Source: an uncultured Clostridia bacterium
GTDB taxonomy: Bacteria > Bacillota > Clostridia > Christensenellales > UBA1242
DNA length: 64,000 nucleotides
Assembly: GCA_934757845.1 (NCBI GenBank)
Contig: CAKVLQ010000003.1
Location: 1 to 64,000 of the forward strand
Direction of reading: 5' to 3'
The first letter of the stretch is position 1, and each line of letters begins with the position of its first letter. The position numbers were made by a program, and so were the translations under genes. This document shows, piece by piece, positions 58,376 through 64,000 of the stretch. Below the pieces are notes generated by a model. The model saw nothing but the letters and a program-made list of their open reading frames with translations, ran no database searches and had not been told where the DNA came from.

Positions 58376-58645
58376 GTTAATATCTCCTTGTATTAATTTA
58401 GGATTAACTTCAGATTTGATATCATTTTGACAGTTTATTAAACTTTCACACAAACTTTCAACATGGCCAAGATTGTAATATAATTGGCTAATGAAAGCAG
58501 TGAACATTGTTTTAGAGTTTTCATCTAAATTGTAATTATTTGAAAAATAGTCCTTTAGTGTATTAAAATTATTAATTAACGAACCATAGTCTGTTTAAAT
58601 TTTTTTTATATATTCATTTGTGTAAATCATAATTTAAACTTCCTT
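58376..58645. other. Gap upstream of the integrase gene
   Basis: This 270-base AT-rich region contains the integrase promoter area. The integrase frame stays open leftward into it, but no ribosome site supports a longer protein. I see no other gene or clear terminator. Confidence 0.4.
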
Positions 58646-59317
58646 TTAATTATATTTTTTTAAACTTCTCATTAAAATATCGTTAATGTTATCAATATCT
58701 TTATCATAAATTGTAATTATATTTAATGACTTATTTTTGTAGTCTTTCATTTTGTTTTTTGAGTGCTCTTGATAGTTTTTATCGTTGAGCCCATAGTATT
58801 CAATATAGACTTTTTGTTTTGGTAAGTAAAAGTCTGGTAAATATTCTTTATCATCTAAAAATAGTGTTCTTTCATATTCATGTTTAACATCGTTTTCATA
58901 TAACCAATCGTCAATAATTTTTTCGGCTCTTGATCTTACATAATGACCATCATTACATCTAATATTTGCTGGCCATTTTTTTCTTGTGTCGTGATTTAGA
59001 CATTCAAATAATGTTAATTTTTTTATTAAATTAAATTCTTGAATTATTCTGTCATGACTATAGTAATTTTCTTTATTTGTTTGTATATTTCTTGAAAATT
59101 CCATCATTGATAATAAATTTAAATAGTCTTGATTGTTATTTGATTTGTTTAATATAATATTGTTCTCTAAATTTAAAATCATTTTAAAAATGTTTAATTG
59201 TAAATTTTTTTGATTATTTTCTAATTTCTTGATAATGTCTTCTTTTTCATGATTATGTTCTTCACACAGTCTGTAATTAGATGAAATTTGTCTATTGCAA
59301 ATTAAACAATTCATCAT
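58646..59317 (-). CDS. Putative PD-(D/E)XK nuclease with N-terminal zinc knuckle
   Basis: The 223-aa protein begins MNCLICNRQISSNYRLCEEH, a likely Cys3His zinc knuckle. A helical middle follows. The C-terminal third reads RSRAEKIIDDWLYENDVKHEYE...YLPDFYLPKQKVYIEYYG (about 128-178), which fits a restriction-endonuclease-like fold: E in the first helix, PDF, then IEY as D-x(n)-ExK-like with Tyr for Lys. It may cut DNA for element maintenance or defence; activity is unproven. GGAGG precedes the ATG on the minus strand. It lies between repressor and integrase. Confidence 0.6.
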   Translation of the reverse strand: MMNCLICNRQISSNYRLCEEHNHEKEDIIKKLENNQKNLQLNIFKMILNLENNIILNKSNNNQDYLNLLSMMEFSRNIQTNKENYYSHDRIIQEFNLIKKLTLFECLNHDTRKKWPANIRCNDGHYVRSRAEKIIDDWLYENDVKHEYERTLFLDDKEYLPDFYLPKQKVYIEYYGLNDKNYQEHSKNKMKDYKNKSLNIITIYDKDIDNINDILMRSLKKYN

Positions 59318-59322
59318 TCCTC

Positions 59323-59652
59323 CTAATTAATTTGAATTTTATATTGTTCTTGATAGCTTTCAAGTTTTGCATACATGTAATAGAAAATTTCTATTGGTAG
59401 TTTAAGCAAAATTTGAATAGCTTTTTTTTGGTCTTGCGAAAGTGGTGGCAAGGTTAATTGATACGGTGGATTAAAATCGCAAAGATAATCTAAACTTGTT
59501 TGATAATAATCAGCAAGTTTTTTTAATGTTTCTATGTCTGGCATATTGGCTTTTTGTTCATAAGCACTGTAAGTTGTTCTAGCAATTTTTAAATAATTTG
59601 CTACATCTTTTTGCGTTTGGTTGTTTTTTTTACGCAATTCTAATAGTTTCAT
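59323..59652 (-). CDS. Phage-type XRE repressor
   Basis: The 109-aa protein has an N-terminal HTH (LRKKNNQTQKDVANYLKIARTTYSAYEQKANMPDIETLKKLADYYQTSLDYLC, residues 6-59) and a short C-terminal helical tail, without an S24 peptidase domain. It sits where a lysogeny-type repressor would, between integrase-side genes and the rightward early operon, and it is divergent from the latter. GGAGG precedes the ATG on the minus strand. The direct repeats in the gap at 59740-59780 are its likely operators. Confidence 0.85.
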   Translation of the reverse strand: MKLLELRKKNNQTQKDVANYLKIARTTYSAYEQKANMPDIETLKKLADYYQTSLDYLCDFNPPYQLTLPPLSQDQKKAIQILLKLPIEIFYYMYAKLESYQEQYKIQIN

Positions 59653-59724
59653 TTTTTATTGACCTCCTTTTCTATAAGATTATAAAAAAAAATAAAAAAA
59701 AGTCAAAAAATATGTAATTTTTGC

Positions 59725-59780
59725 TTGACAAAGTCGTATATCATGTAGTATCCTTATAAAAATGACATAAATCATGTAGT
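59725..59780. promoter_or_regulatory. Operator/promoter region between repressor and early genes
   Basis: ATCATGTAGT occurs twice as a direct repeat (59740-59749 and 59771-59780), 31 bases apart, close to a three-helical-turn spacing. TTGACA at 59725-59730 is a candidate -35 for rightward transcription, and the first repeat overlaps its expected -10. This looks like a repressor-controlled early promoter. Confidence 0.6.
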
Positions 59781-59808
59781 TTTAACAAATGTAAAAAGGT
59801 GAGGTCTT

Positions 59809-60193
59809 ATGTTAGAAATTGATATTGAAAAGTTAGACAATTTTCAAAAGGAGAAAATTAAAAAATCTTGTTAAAAAGAATTATGATTTAATTTCCAAAA
59901 TTTTAAATTTTTCTTATTTGGATGGAACGATATTAAAATCTAAAGAACATTTGAATTTGGATGATGTAAATGTTGCCATAAAGTTATTGCAAGTTTGTGA
60001 TGTTGATAGTTTTAAAACAAGATTAGAAGTAAAATGCCGACAATATATAGTTTTTATGGAATCGTTAAATTATTTTGTTAAATCAATAATCTCAGACAAT
60101 GAAATTTATGATTTTGATGATAAACTTTTAGATTTAATTTCAAATGATTTGTTAAATAAGGGAGGATTAAAAAATGACAAACGAACAAATTAA
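59809..60193 (+). pseudogene. Early small gene apparently split by a frameshift
   Basis: An ATG at 59809 with AAGGTGAGG upstream opens a frame that stops at 59872-59874 after 21 codons. Skipping one A in the A6 run at 59860-59865 joins it to the open frame that ends at 60193 (MDGTILKSKEHLNLDD... part). The joined protein would be about 127 aa and acidic, with no recognised domain. The second part lacks its own ribosome site near its first ATG (59918). Either one A was inserted by mutation, the assembly is wrong here, or slippage on the A-run restores the frame. Its end overlaps the next gene by 20 bases. Confidence 0.5.
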
Positions 60194-60521
60194 AAAATAT
60201 TTAAATCAAAGATATGATGAAAGGGTTGCCGATTTACTTTTTATATATGTAAGTAATGATAGTAGATTAACTCCACGAATGTATCAAACGCTAGAAAGTT
60301 GTGGCAAGAAATATATTAAAAAAGGAAATTTTGATATTTATCAATTTACTCAAGTGGCAAAATATGAGATTGATAGAATGTTGAGTGATAGATATTTTAG
60401 AAAGGAATACTATGATTTGCCATCAAGAATTGACTTACCGACTAGATATTATGTGGCATCTAGAATTGCTGAATATGTTGCATACGATTATTTAAATTTG
60501 AATGTAAAGTGGGAGGATTAA
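60174..60521 (+). CDS. Small mobile-element protein of unknown function
   Basis: The 115-aa protein is helical by appearance and contains many Tyr and Arg residues (RYDERVADLLF, RYYVASRIAEYVAYDYL). No family is recognised. GGGAGG lies 7-12 bases before the ATG. It overlaps the previous gene's end, and the next gene starts 2 bases after its stop, so these form an operon of early genes. Some phage-encoded small proteins in Firmicutes have similar size and context, but I cannot name it. Confidence 0.65.
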   Translation: MTNEQIKKYLNQRYDERVADLLFIYVSNDSRLTPRMYQTLESCGKKYIKKGNFDIYQFTQVAKYEIDRMLSDRYFRKEYYDLPSRIDLPTRYYVASRIAEYVAYDYLNLNVKWED

Positions 60522-60523
60522 AA

Positions 60524-60964
60524 ATGTTAATTGAACAGGTGAAAATTATAGCAGAAGAGGTTCGTTCTAATTTGCATATTAGAATTGCAAATTATGGATG
60601 TAAATATAATTCTGGTGTTTTGGTAATTGATTTTGACCAACCTTATGGTGGTGATATTAACACTGTAGATAGATATTTAAAACGAAAAGGTTATAAAACA
60701 AAAATTGTATCTTCTAGAAGGATTGAATTTGAAGAAACAGTGTCTCAATATATTCCTTTATATAAAAAGGGTGATGTATTTTACAAAGATAATTATAAAT
60801 ACAAAATTTTAGGGACTGAAGAATGTATTGCAAATTTTCAAACGGGAAGGAAAGAGTTAAATTACAGAATTAAAGATAATGTTCGTTCTCAATCTTATAC
60901 TTTTCCCTGTTGGTATTTAGAAAAGATTAATGAAAAATACGGTTATGTAAAAAAGGCGAAATAG
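60524..60964 (+). CDS. Mobile-element protein of unknown function
   Basis: The 146-aa protein starts at ATG 60524 (GGGAGG at 60511-60516). It is mixed alpha/beta: an N-terminal helix, strands around GVLVIDFDQ, then a segment KKGDVFYKDNYKYKILGTEECIANF that resembles a small beta-barrel. No motif is recognised. It sits in the dense early operon, 2 bases after one gene and 2 bases before the next. Confidence 0.6.
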   Translation: MLIEQVKIIAEEVRSNLHIRIANYGCKYNSGVLVIDFDQPYGGDINTVDRYLKRKGYKTKIVSSRRIEFEETVSQYIPLYKKGDVFYKDNYKYKILGTEECIANFQTGRKELNYRIKDNVRSQSYTFPCWYLEKINEKYGYVKKAK

Positions 60965-60966
60965 TT

Positions 60967-61245
60967 ATGAAAAATATTTATCGAGTAGTTATAGAAGAAA
61001 AAGAATTAAAACACTTTGAATATCACGAAAGAAATTCAAGTGTTACATATTGGCAGAAATACGCCAAAAATCAAGAGAATGCAGGGTTTTTTGTTGAGAT
61101 GCAATTTGAGTATAGCACTGATTCTAAAGAGTTAAGGTTGTTGAAATATGAATCTTATAACAGAAAAACTTTCGTTAGAGAAACAGTTTATCTAATAAAG
61201 AATAAAGAGCAATTAGCTAGATTAAAAAATAACACTAAAAAATAG
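60967..61245 (+). CDS. YWQ-family small protein 1
   Basis: This 92-aa protein shares its first half with the products at 61874 and 63376. An aromatic start (IYRVVIEEKELKHFEYH) leads to S-S-V-x-YWQKY, then a helix and a strand with FEYST. The shared block is about 40 residues: Y-x-V, H-F or R-F, SSV/SSI, and YWQ or CWQ. Each copy is followed or preceded by a minus-strand small gene. The family is not known to me. The start is ATG 60967, with a weak site AAGGCG upstream. Confidence 0.6.
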   Translation: MKNIYRVVIEEKELKHFEYHERNSSVTYWQKYAKNQENAGFFVEMQFEYSTDSKELRLLKYESYNRKTFVRETVYLIKNKEQLARLKNNTKK

Positions 61246-61252
61246 TGTTATC
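61227..61252. terminator. Convergent terminator between 60967 gene and minus-strand gene
   Basis: AATAACACTA pairs with TAGTGTTAT(C) around AAAAA. It covers the ends of both genes. Confidence 0.65.
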
Positions 61253-61417
61253 TGTTAATTTTTCAATTAAGTTTAATTCAAGCATGTCATAAGCTTCTTT
61301 GATTTGTTTAATAGCTTCAGTTGAGAGGTGTTCATCTATAAGCCTTTGTTCTAGAAGGTATTTTAAACTATACTTGCAATCAAACTTGATTATTTCGGTA
61401 ATTTGCTCATTATTCAT
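61235..61417 (-). CDS. Small helical antisense-strand protein 1
   Basis: The 60-aa protein is helical, with the pattern IKFDCKYSLKYLLEQRLIDEHLSTEAIKQIKEAYDML. The same pattern (IKF-x-C, KYLLE, LS-x-x-AI-x-x-IK) recurs in the minus-strand gene at 62113. AAGGAG lies seven bases before the ATG on the minus strand. A promoter TTGCCT-N17-TATACT lies upstream (61448-61476 on the plus strand). It is convergent with the YWQ-family gene. Confidence 0.6.
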   Translation of the reverse strand: MNNEQITEIIKFDCKYSLKYLLEQRLIDEHLSTEAIKQIKEAYDMLELNLIEKLTDNTIF

Positions 61418-61447
61418 AAATTGCTCCTTAAATATTAATTTTTGATT

Positions 61448-61476
61448 AGTATAGCAAAATTTTAGAAATAAGGCAA
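61448..61476 (-). promoter_or_regulatory. Minus-strand promoter, first of three alike
   Basis: On the minus strand TTGCCT, 17-nt spacer, TATACT, with GC before and AAT after. Near-identical arrangements occur at 62319-62347 (TTGTTT/TATACT) and 63328-63356 (TTGATT/TAGACT). Each drives one small minus-strand gene after an untranslated stretch of about 30 bases ending in AAGGAG. Confidence 0.55.
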
Positions 61477-61492
61477 ATAAAAGGATAACAAA

Positions 61493-61702
61493 ATGAAATC
61501 AAAATCAAATTATGTAGTAATTGTTAATGCATGGAGATACAGCAAAAAATACTATTTCAAAAATTCAACTTCTGCTTATAACTTTTATTTAAAAAATAAA
61601 GAGAAATTTGAATGTTCAATTATTTGTAAAAATGAAATACAAACACATAAGCAGTTAAGTATGTTTTCAAATGAAATTAAAGAAAGGGAGGAAAAGTCAT
61701 GA
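61493..61702 (+). CDS. Small mobile-element protein
   Basis: The 69-aa protein begins with strand-like residues (NYVVIVNAWRYSKKYYF) and continues as lysine-rich helix. AAAGGA lies 8-13 bases before the ATG. It overlaps the next gene by four bases (ATG 61699), so the two are translated together. No family is recognised. Confidence 0.55.
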   Translation: MKSKSNYVVIVNAWRYSKKYYFKNSTSAYNFYLKNKEKFECSIICKNEIQTHKQLSMFSNEIKEREEKS

Positions 61703-61863
61703 TAAGAGATAGTGAAATTTCAGTAGAAAAAACTTATTCAGGTGCAATCGTTATTTCAATGATTGTAAATGGAGTTTTAGAAACTAGAAGATATTTTTAT
61801 GTTTCTGTCACCGAGGCAAAAAAACGTTTCAAAAATGAAATGGAAAATTTAATGAATAGATAG
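61699..61863 (+). CDS. Very small mobile-element protein (54 aa)
   Basis: The frame opens at ATG 61699 inside the end of the 61493 gene, with GGGAGG at 61687-61692 as ribosome site. It encodes 54 residues with a beta-hairpin-like start (ISVEKTYSGAIVISMIVNG) and a basic helix at the end. It stops 10 bases before the next start. Coupled position and a good ribosome site support it, despite its small size. Confidence 0.6.
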   Translation: MIRDSEISVEKTYSGAIVISMIVNGVLETRRYFYVSVTEAKKRFKNEMENLMNR

Positions 61864-61873
61864 GTAGGAATTT

Positions 61874-62110
61874 ATGAAAAGAGATTATAGATTAGTTTCT
61901 TGTATAAAAGGAACAAAACATTTTGAAAAACTTCATTATGGTTCTTCAGTAGAGTGTTGGCAAGAAAAAGTAAAAAAAGATGAAGCAGATGGCTGTGTTG
62001 TGAGAGTTAATTATGAATATAACGAAATTTTCAGAGAAGTTGTTATGACAAAATATTATAGTTTTAATCCAAAAACAAAAATATCCGTTCTAATAACTTT
62101 ACAAAAATAA
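61874..62110 (+). CDS. YWQ-family small protein 2
   Basis: The 78-aa protein matches the 60967 and 63376 products in the N-terminal half (YRLVSCIKGTKHFEKLHYGSSVECWQEKV), with CWQ in place of YWQ. VNYEYN follows, as in copy 1 (MQFEYS). TAGGTAGG upstream supplies a ribosome site. It is again convergent with a small minus-strand gene. Confidence 0.6.
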   Translation: MKRDYRLVSCIKGTKHFEKLHYGSSVECWQEKVKKDEADGCVVRVNYEYNEIFREVVMTKYYSFNPKTKISVLITLQK

Positions 62111-62128
62111 CGCTAATTAGCGTTATTA
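62107..62128. terminator. Perfect palindromic convergent terminator
   Basis: AATAACGCT-aatt-AGCGTTATT is a perfect inverted repeat shared by the ends of the 61874 gene and the minus-strand gene 62113. Confidence 0.65.
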
Positions 62129-62289
62129 ATTGAAGAAATCAAATTTTGTTTTAGGTTTTGAAAACTATCTTTAATGGTTTGGATGGCTTTTTGTGATAAG
62201 TTTTCATTTTGCAAGTGAAGTTCTAAAAGATATTTTTCACTTTCATCACAATGAAATTTGATTTGATTAATAAGGTCTTGTTTATTCAT
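62113..62289 (-). CDS. Small helical antisense-strand protein 2
   Basis: The minus-strand frame from ATG 62289 encodes 58 residues. IKFHCDESEKYLLELHLQNENLSQKAIQTIKDSF parallels the 61235 product in IKF-x-C, KYLLE, LS-x-x-AI and IK, so the two are paralogues. AAGGAG lies just upstream on the minus strand. Promoter TTGTTT-N17-TATACT is at 62319-62347. Function is unknown. Pairing of YWQ-family and helical genes suggests a functional pair. Confidence 0.6.
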   Translation of the reverse strand: MNKQDLINQIKFHCDESEKYLLELHLQNENLSQKAIQTIKDSFQNLKQNLISSINNAN

Positions 62290-62368
62290 TATATATACTC
62301 CTTAATTAATTTTTTAGTAGTATATCAAAAAATAAATAAAAAAACAAACAAAAAAAGGAAGGTAAAAA

Positions 62369-62596
62369 ATGAAAATAAATTCAAAAGAGTTAGGTAAAAC
62401 AGAAGAAGGCTGGGATATAAAAGTTGTTACAAATGAAGATAACGGAAAGGTTACATATATTGGATATTTTGAAATAGGTCCAACAAAACCACCTGTAATG
62501 TTTTATTCTGAGCATTTAGAAGAATTAAAAGAAAAGATTAGTAAGTCAAAACATAATATTAAAAACAAAAAAATGTTGTTTAGTTTTGCGAGGTAA
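62369..62596 (+). CDS. Small mobile-element protein
   Basis: The 75-aa protein reads as a small beta-sheet (GWDIKVVTNEDNGKVTYIGYFEIG) followed by a lysine-rich helix. GGAAGG lies eight bases before the ATG. The next gene starts 2 bases after the stop. No family is recognised. Confidence 0.55.
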   Translation: MKINSKELGKTEEGWDIKVVTNEDNGKVTYIGYFEIGPTKPPVMFYSEHLEELKEKISKSKHNIKNKKMLFSFAR

Positions 62597-62598
62597 AG

Positions 62599-62925
62599 AT
62601 GAAGCTTAAAAGTTTTATAACATCAATAATTACATCAATATTATCAATTGTGGGTTGTATTATTGTTAATTCGTTTAATGCTGGTCTTATTCCACTAGAG
62701 GGTGTTGAGTTGGCTCTTGCAAAAACGACATTAATAGTATTTTATATTTTAACAATGATAATTACAATTCCATCAACAATAACTACATTAATTGCTTCAA
62801 TTAGAGCTTGTTTTAGTGATAGTAAAACGATAAAAATAATTTCAATTGTTTTGTTAATTTTGTCTCTTGGTTTGTGTGTTTTTTGCGGTTATGTAACTTA
62901 TGTGGCTTATACAATGTATTTTTAA
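62599..62925 (+). CDS. Small membrane protein
   Basis: The 108-aa protein has three hydrophobic segments: FITSIITSILSIVGCIIVNSF (about 5-25), TTLIVFYILTMIITIPSTITTLIASI (about 43-68) and ISIVLLILSLGLCVFCGYVTYVAY (about 80-104). GAGGTAAAG just before the ATG is a plausible ribosome site. It may modify the host membrane or act like a superinfection-exclusion protein, but only the topology is seen. Confidence 0.6.
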   Translation: MKLKSFITSIITSILSIVGCIIVNSFNAGLIPLEGVELALAKTTLIVFYILTMIITIPSTITTLIASIRACFSDSKTIKIISIVLLILSLGLCVFCGYVTYVAYTMYF

Positions 62926-62942
62926 AAAAGGAAGGTAAAAAG

Positions 62943-63062
62943 ATGTTAAATATAGCATTAAAAATGAATGATAGCAAATATATCAATTACTTATGTTATT
63001 GTATTGAGAATAATTTGCATCCTGGCAAAATTGAAAGTTTAGACGCATTTCGTAATAAATAA
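62943..63062 (+). CDS. Very small mobile-element protein (39 aa)
   Basis: The frame starts at ATG 62943, with GGAAGG at 62930-62935, and encodes 39 residues including NYLCYCIENNLHPG. It ends at a hairpin shared with the minus-strand gene 63073 (AAAAAGCGCT/AAGCACTTTTT, 63061-63086). Support is the ribosome site and the operon position. Confidence 0.45.
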   Translation: MLNIALKMNDSKYINYLCYCIENNLHPGKIESLDAFRNK

Positions 63063-63072
63063 AAAAGCGCTT

Positions 63073-63300
63073 TTAAAGCACTTTTTCAAGAGTGAAACAT
63101 TGTAATTCTTTTGGTAGTTCAGTGTGGAAAATGAGTTGAAAGTTTTGTTTACATAGTTCATTGTTTAATTTTTCAAGTCCATATCTTTCAATTTGTTTAA
63201 ATTCCTCATCAAATTGTGCGATTGACATTTTAATGGGTTTGTTGTCTTCTTGTTTAATTTCGTTAAAATTTTTAATCAATTTTTCAATTAAATTGTTCAT
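63073..63300 (-). CDS. Small antisense-strand protein 3
   Basis: The 75-aa protein is helical and acidic in the middle (MSIAQFDEEFKQIERYGLEKLNNELCKQNFQLIF). It lacks the IKF-x-C pattern of the other two but has the same setting: minus strand, AAGGAG before the ATG, promoter TTGATT-N17-TAGACT (63328-63356), and convergent with a plus-strand gene. Confidence 0.55.
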   Translation of the reverse strand: MNNLIEKLIKNFNEIKQEDNKPIKMSIAQFDEEFKQIERYGLEKLNNELCKQNFQLIFHTELPKELQCFTLEKVL

Positions 63301-63375
63301 ACATAACTCCTTAAATAATTTTTTAATAGTCTAGCAAATTTAAGATAAAAAATCAAATAAAAGGTAGGTAAATTT

Positions 63376-63657
63376 ATGGTTCAAAGGAAATATCACAATA
63401 TTACGATAGATAAAAGTGGACAAAAACGATTTTATGAAGGGTTTTATCGCAATAGTTCAATTAATTATTGGCAAAGATATAGACAAAGTTTTTTAAAAAA
63501 TAATCCAACAGCAAGATTTAGTATTTTTACATCAAAATTTGATGCCACATTGGTTGACAAAGTAATAATATTAAATTCTCAAAATGAGCAATACATAATT
63601 ATTTCGGATAGCACTCTAAAACGAGAATATCCAGAATTTGTTAATAGGTGTATATGA
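63376..63657 (+). CDS. YWQ-family small protein 3
   Basis: The 93-aa protein shares the N-terminal block of the 60967 and 61874 products: KYHNITIDKSGQKRFYEGFYRNSSINYWQRYRQ. The C-terminal half differs. GGTAGG lies before the ATG. Its stop overlaps the next start (ATGA at 63654), so translation is coupled. Family and function are unknown. Confidence 0.6.
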   Translation: MVQRKYHNITIDKSGQKRFYEGFYRNSSINYWQRYRQSFLKNNPTARFSIFTSKFDATLVDKVIILNSQNEQYIIISDSTLKREYPEFVNRCI

Positions 63658-63824
63658 TTAAAACAATATATAAAGTCTACTGCGGGAAAAACGGCAAGTA
63701 TTATACATATTTAGACTATAAAAAAGCCGAGAAACTATATTTTACACTTATGCTTCAAAACTACCACACCGCATTAGATGAAATAACAGACGGAAAAACA
63801 AAAAGATTATTAGAGCATAAGTAA
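63654..63824 (+). CDS. Very small mobile-element protein (56 aa)
   Basis: This frame starts with ATG 63654 overlapping the previous stop. The 56-aa product begins IKTIYKVYCGKNGKYYTYLDYKKAEKLY, a strand-strand-helix pattern also seen in the 61493 product. Codon use shifts slightly to less extreme AT at this point (ctac, gcgg, cgag). The next gene starts 11 bases after the stop with GGGAGG before it. Confidence 0.6.
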   Translation: MIKTIYKVYCGKNGKYYTYLDYKKAEKLYFTLMLQNYHTALDEITDGKTKRLLEHK

Positions 63825-63834
63825 GGGAGGAAAA

Positions 63835-64000
63835 ATGAATAAGCCATTAAAGATTATATTAATAACAGTCTTAACAATATTAATGTTAGCATCATTTGCA
63901 TCATGTTGTTTATACGGCTACATTAAACTATTTGCACCTGACAAAAGTGTTAGTTACACAGTTAAAGGCGGAGTTTTAGACGGTGTGGAAGATGAAGATT
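63835..64000 (+). CDS. Start of a membrane or lipoprotein gene, cut by the window end
   Basis: From ATG 63835, preceded by GGGAGG, the frame stays open to the last base. The first 55 residues include a hydrophobic segment (IILITVLTILMLASFA) ending in SCCLYG. It could be a lipoprotein signal, with LASFASC not an ideal lipobox, or a membrane anchor. The rest lies outside the window. Confidence 0.55.
   Translation, partial: MNKPLKIILITVLTILMLASFASCCLYGYIKLFAPDKSVSYTVKGGVLDGVEDED

Noticed and set aside
57300..64000. A complete prophage or conjugative element
   Set aside because: Only integrase, repressor, a nuclease-like gene and small early genes are visible; no capsid, tail, replication or transfer gene before the window ends.

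Overview
The window is AT-rich bacterial chromosome from a low-GC Firmicutes/Clostridia-type organism, probably an uncultured gut or host-associated lineage; that habitat is an inference from gene content. Support for the phylum comes from two sporulation sigma factors (SigK-like and SigG-like), a YtfJ/GerW spore protein, a T-box leader on pheST, an L27 with an N-terminal extension beside its processing protease Prp, and scpAB/DUF2953/ytfJ/dac/rluB synteny. UGA is an ordinary stop, so code 11 applies. By eye the sequence is strongly AT-rich, with GC-rich tRNA genes and odd structured insertions standing out.

Layout. 1-975: a tRNA-Leu gene wrapped on both sides by fold-back repeat elements, then a Nudix hydrolase. 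1590-9196: T-box-controlled aminoacyl-tRNA synthetase cluster pheS-pheT-leuS-proS. 9380-9627: a second copy of the tRNA-associated element and tRNA-Lys. 9662-14240: small unknown gene, SpoU-type RNA methyltransferase, zinc ribbon protein, sigK, murG and a HipA-like gene pair. 14253-19047: parE-parC (topoisomerase IV). 19071-27408: a degenerate SLOG-like gene divergent from an XRE regulator, rpiB, a metallophosphoesterase, a U32 protein, DegV, sigG, HAD and GDPD genes. 27562-29367: lepA. 29952-33521: a symmetrical island made of two inverted metzincin-like proteases flanking a second SLOG-like/XRE pair. 33814-42928: smc, ftsY, an HtrA-like lipoprotein, the rplU-prp-rpmA operon and an Ogg-type glycosylase. 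43157-46534: anaerobic nucleotide operon (glutaredoxin-like, nrdD, nrdG, dut) behind two NrdR-type boxes. 46777-56738: rpsO, duplicated HELLH proteins, a DUF308-like membrane protein, a site-2 protease, scpA-scpB, DUF2953-ytfJ, a D-Ala-D-Ala carboxypeptidase and rluB. 56915-57256: tRNA-Pro, -Met, -Asp, -Phe.

From about 57300 to the window end lies the left part of an integrated mobile element that entered next to tRNA-Phe: tyrosine integrase, a PD-(D/E)XK-like protein, a phage-type repressor with operator repeats, then a dense run of very small genes. Three of these small plus-strand genes are related to one another. Small minus-strand genes, each with its own promoter, are interleaved among them. 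No structural, replication or conjugation gene is visible before the window ends.

Themes across the window: many monocistronic or operon-leading genes have the start codon only 5-8 bases after a clear -10 box, which suggests leaderless transcription, while operon-internal genes carry GGAG-type ribosome binding sites. The least explained structures are the tRNA-bound fold-back elements and the repeated SLOG-like/XRE modules, whose palindromic operators overlap or adjoin their core promoters.
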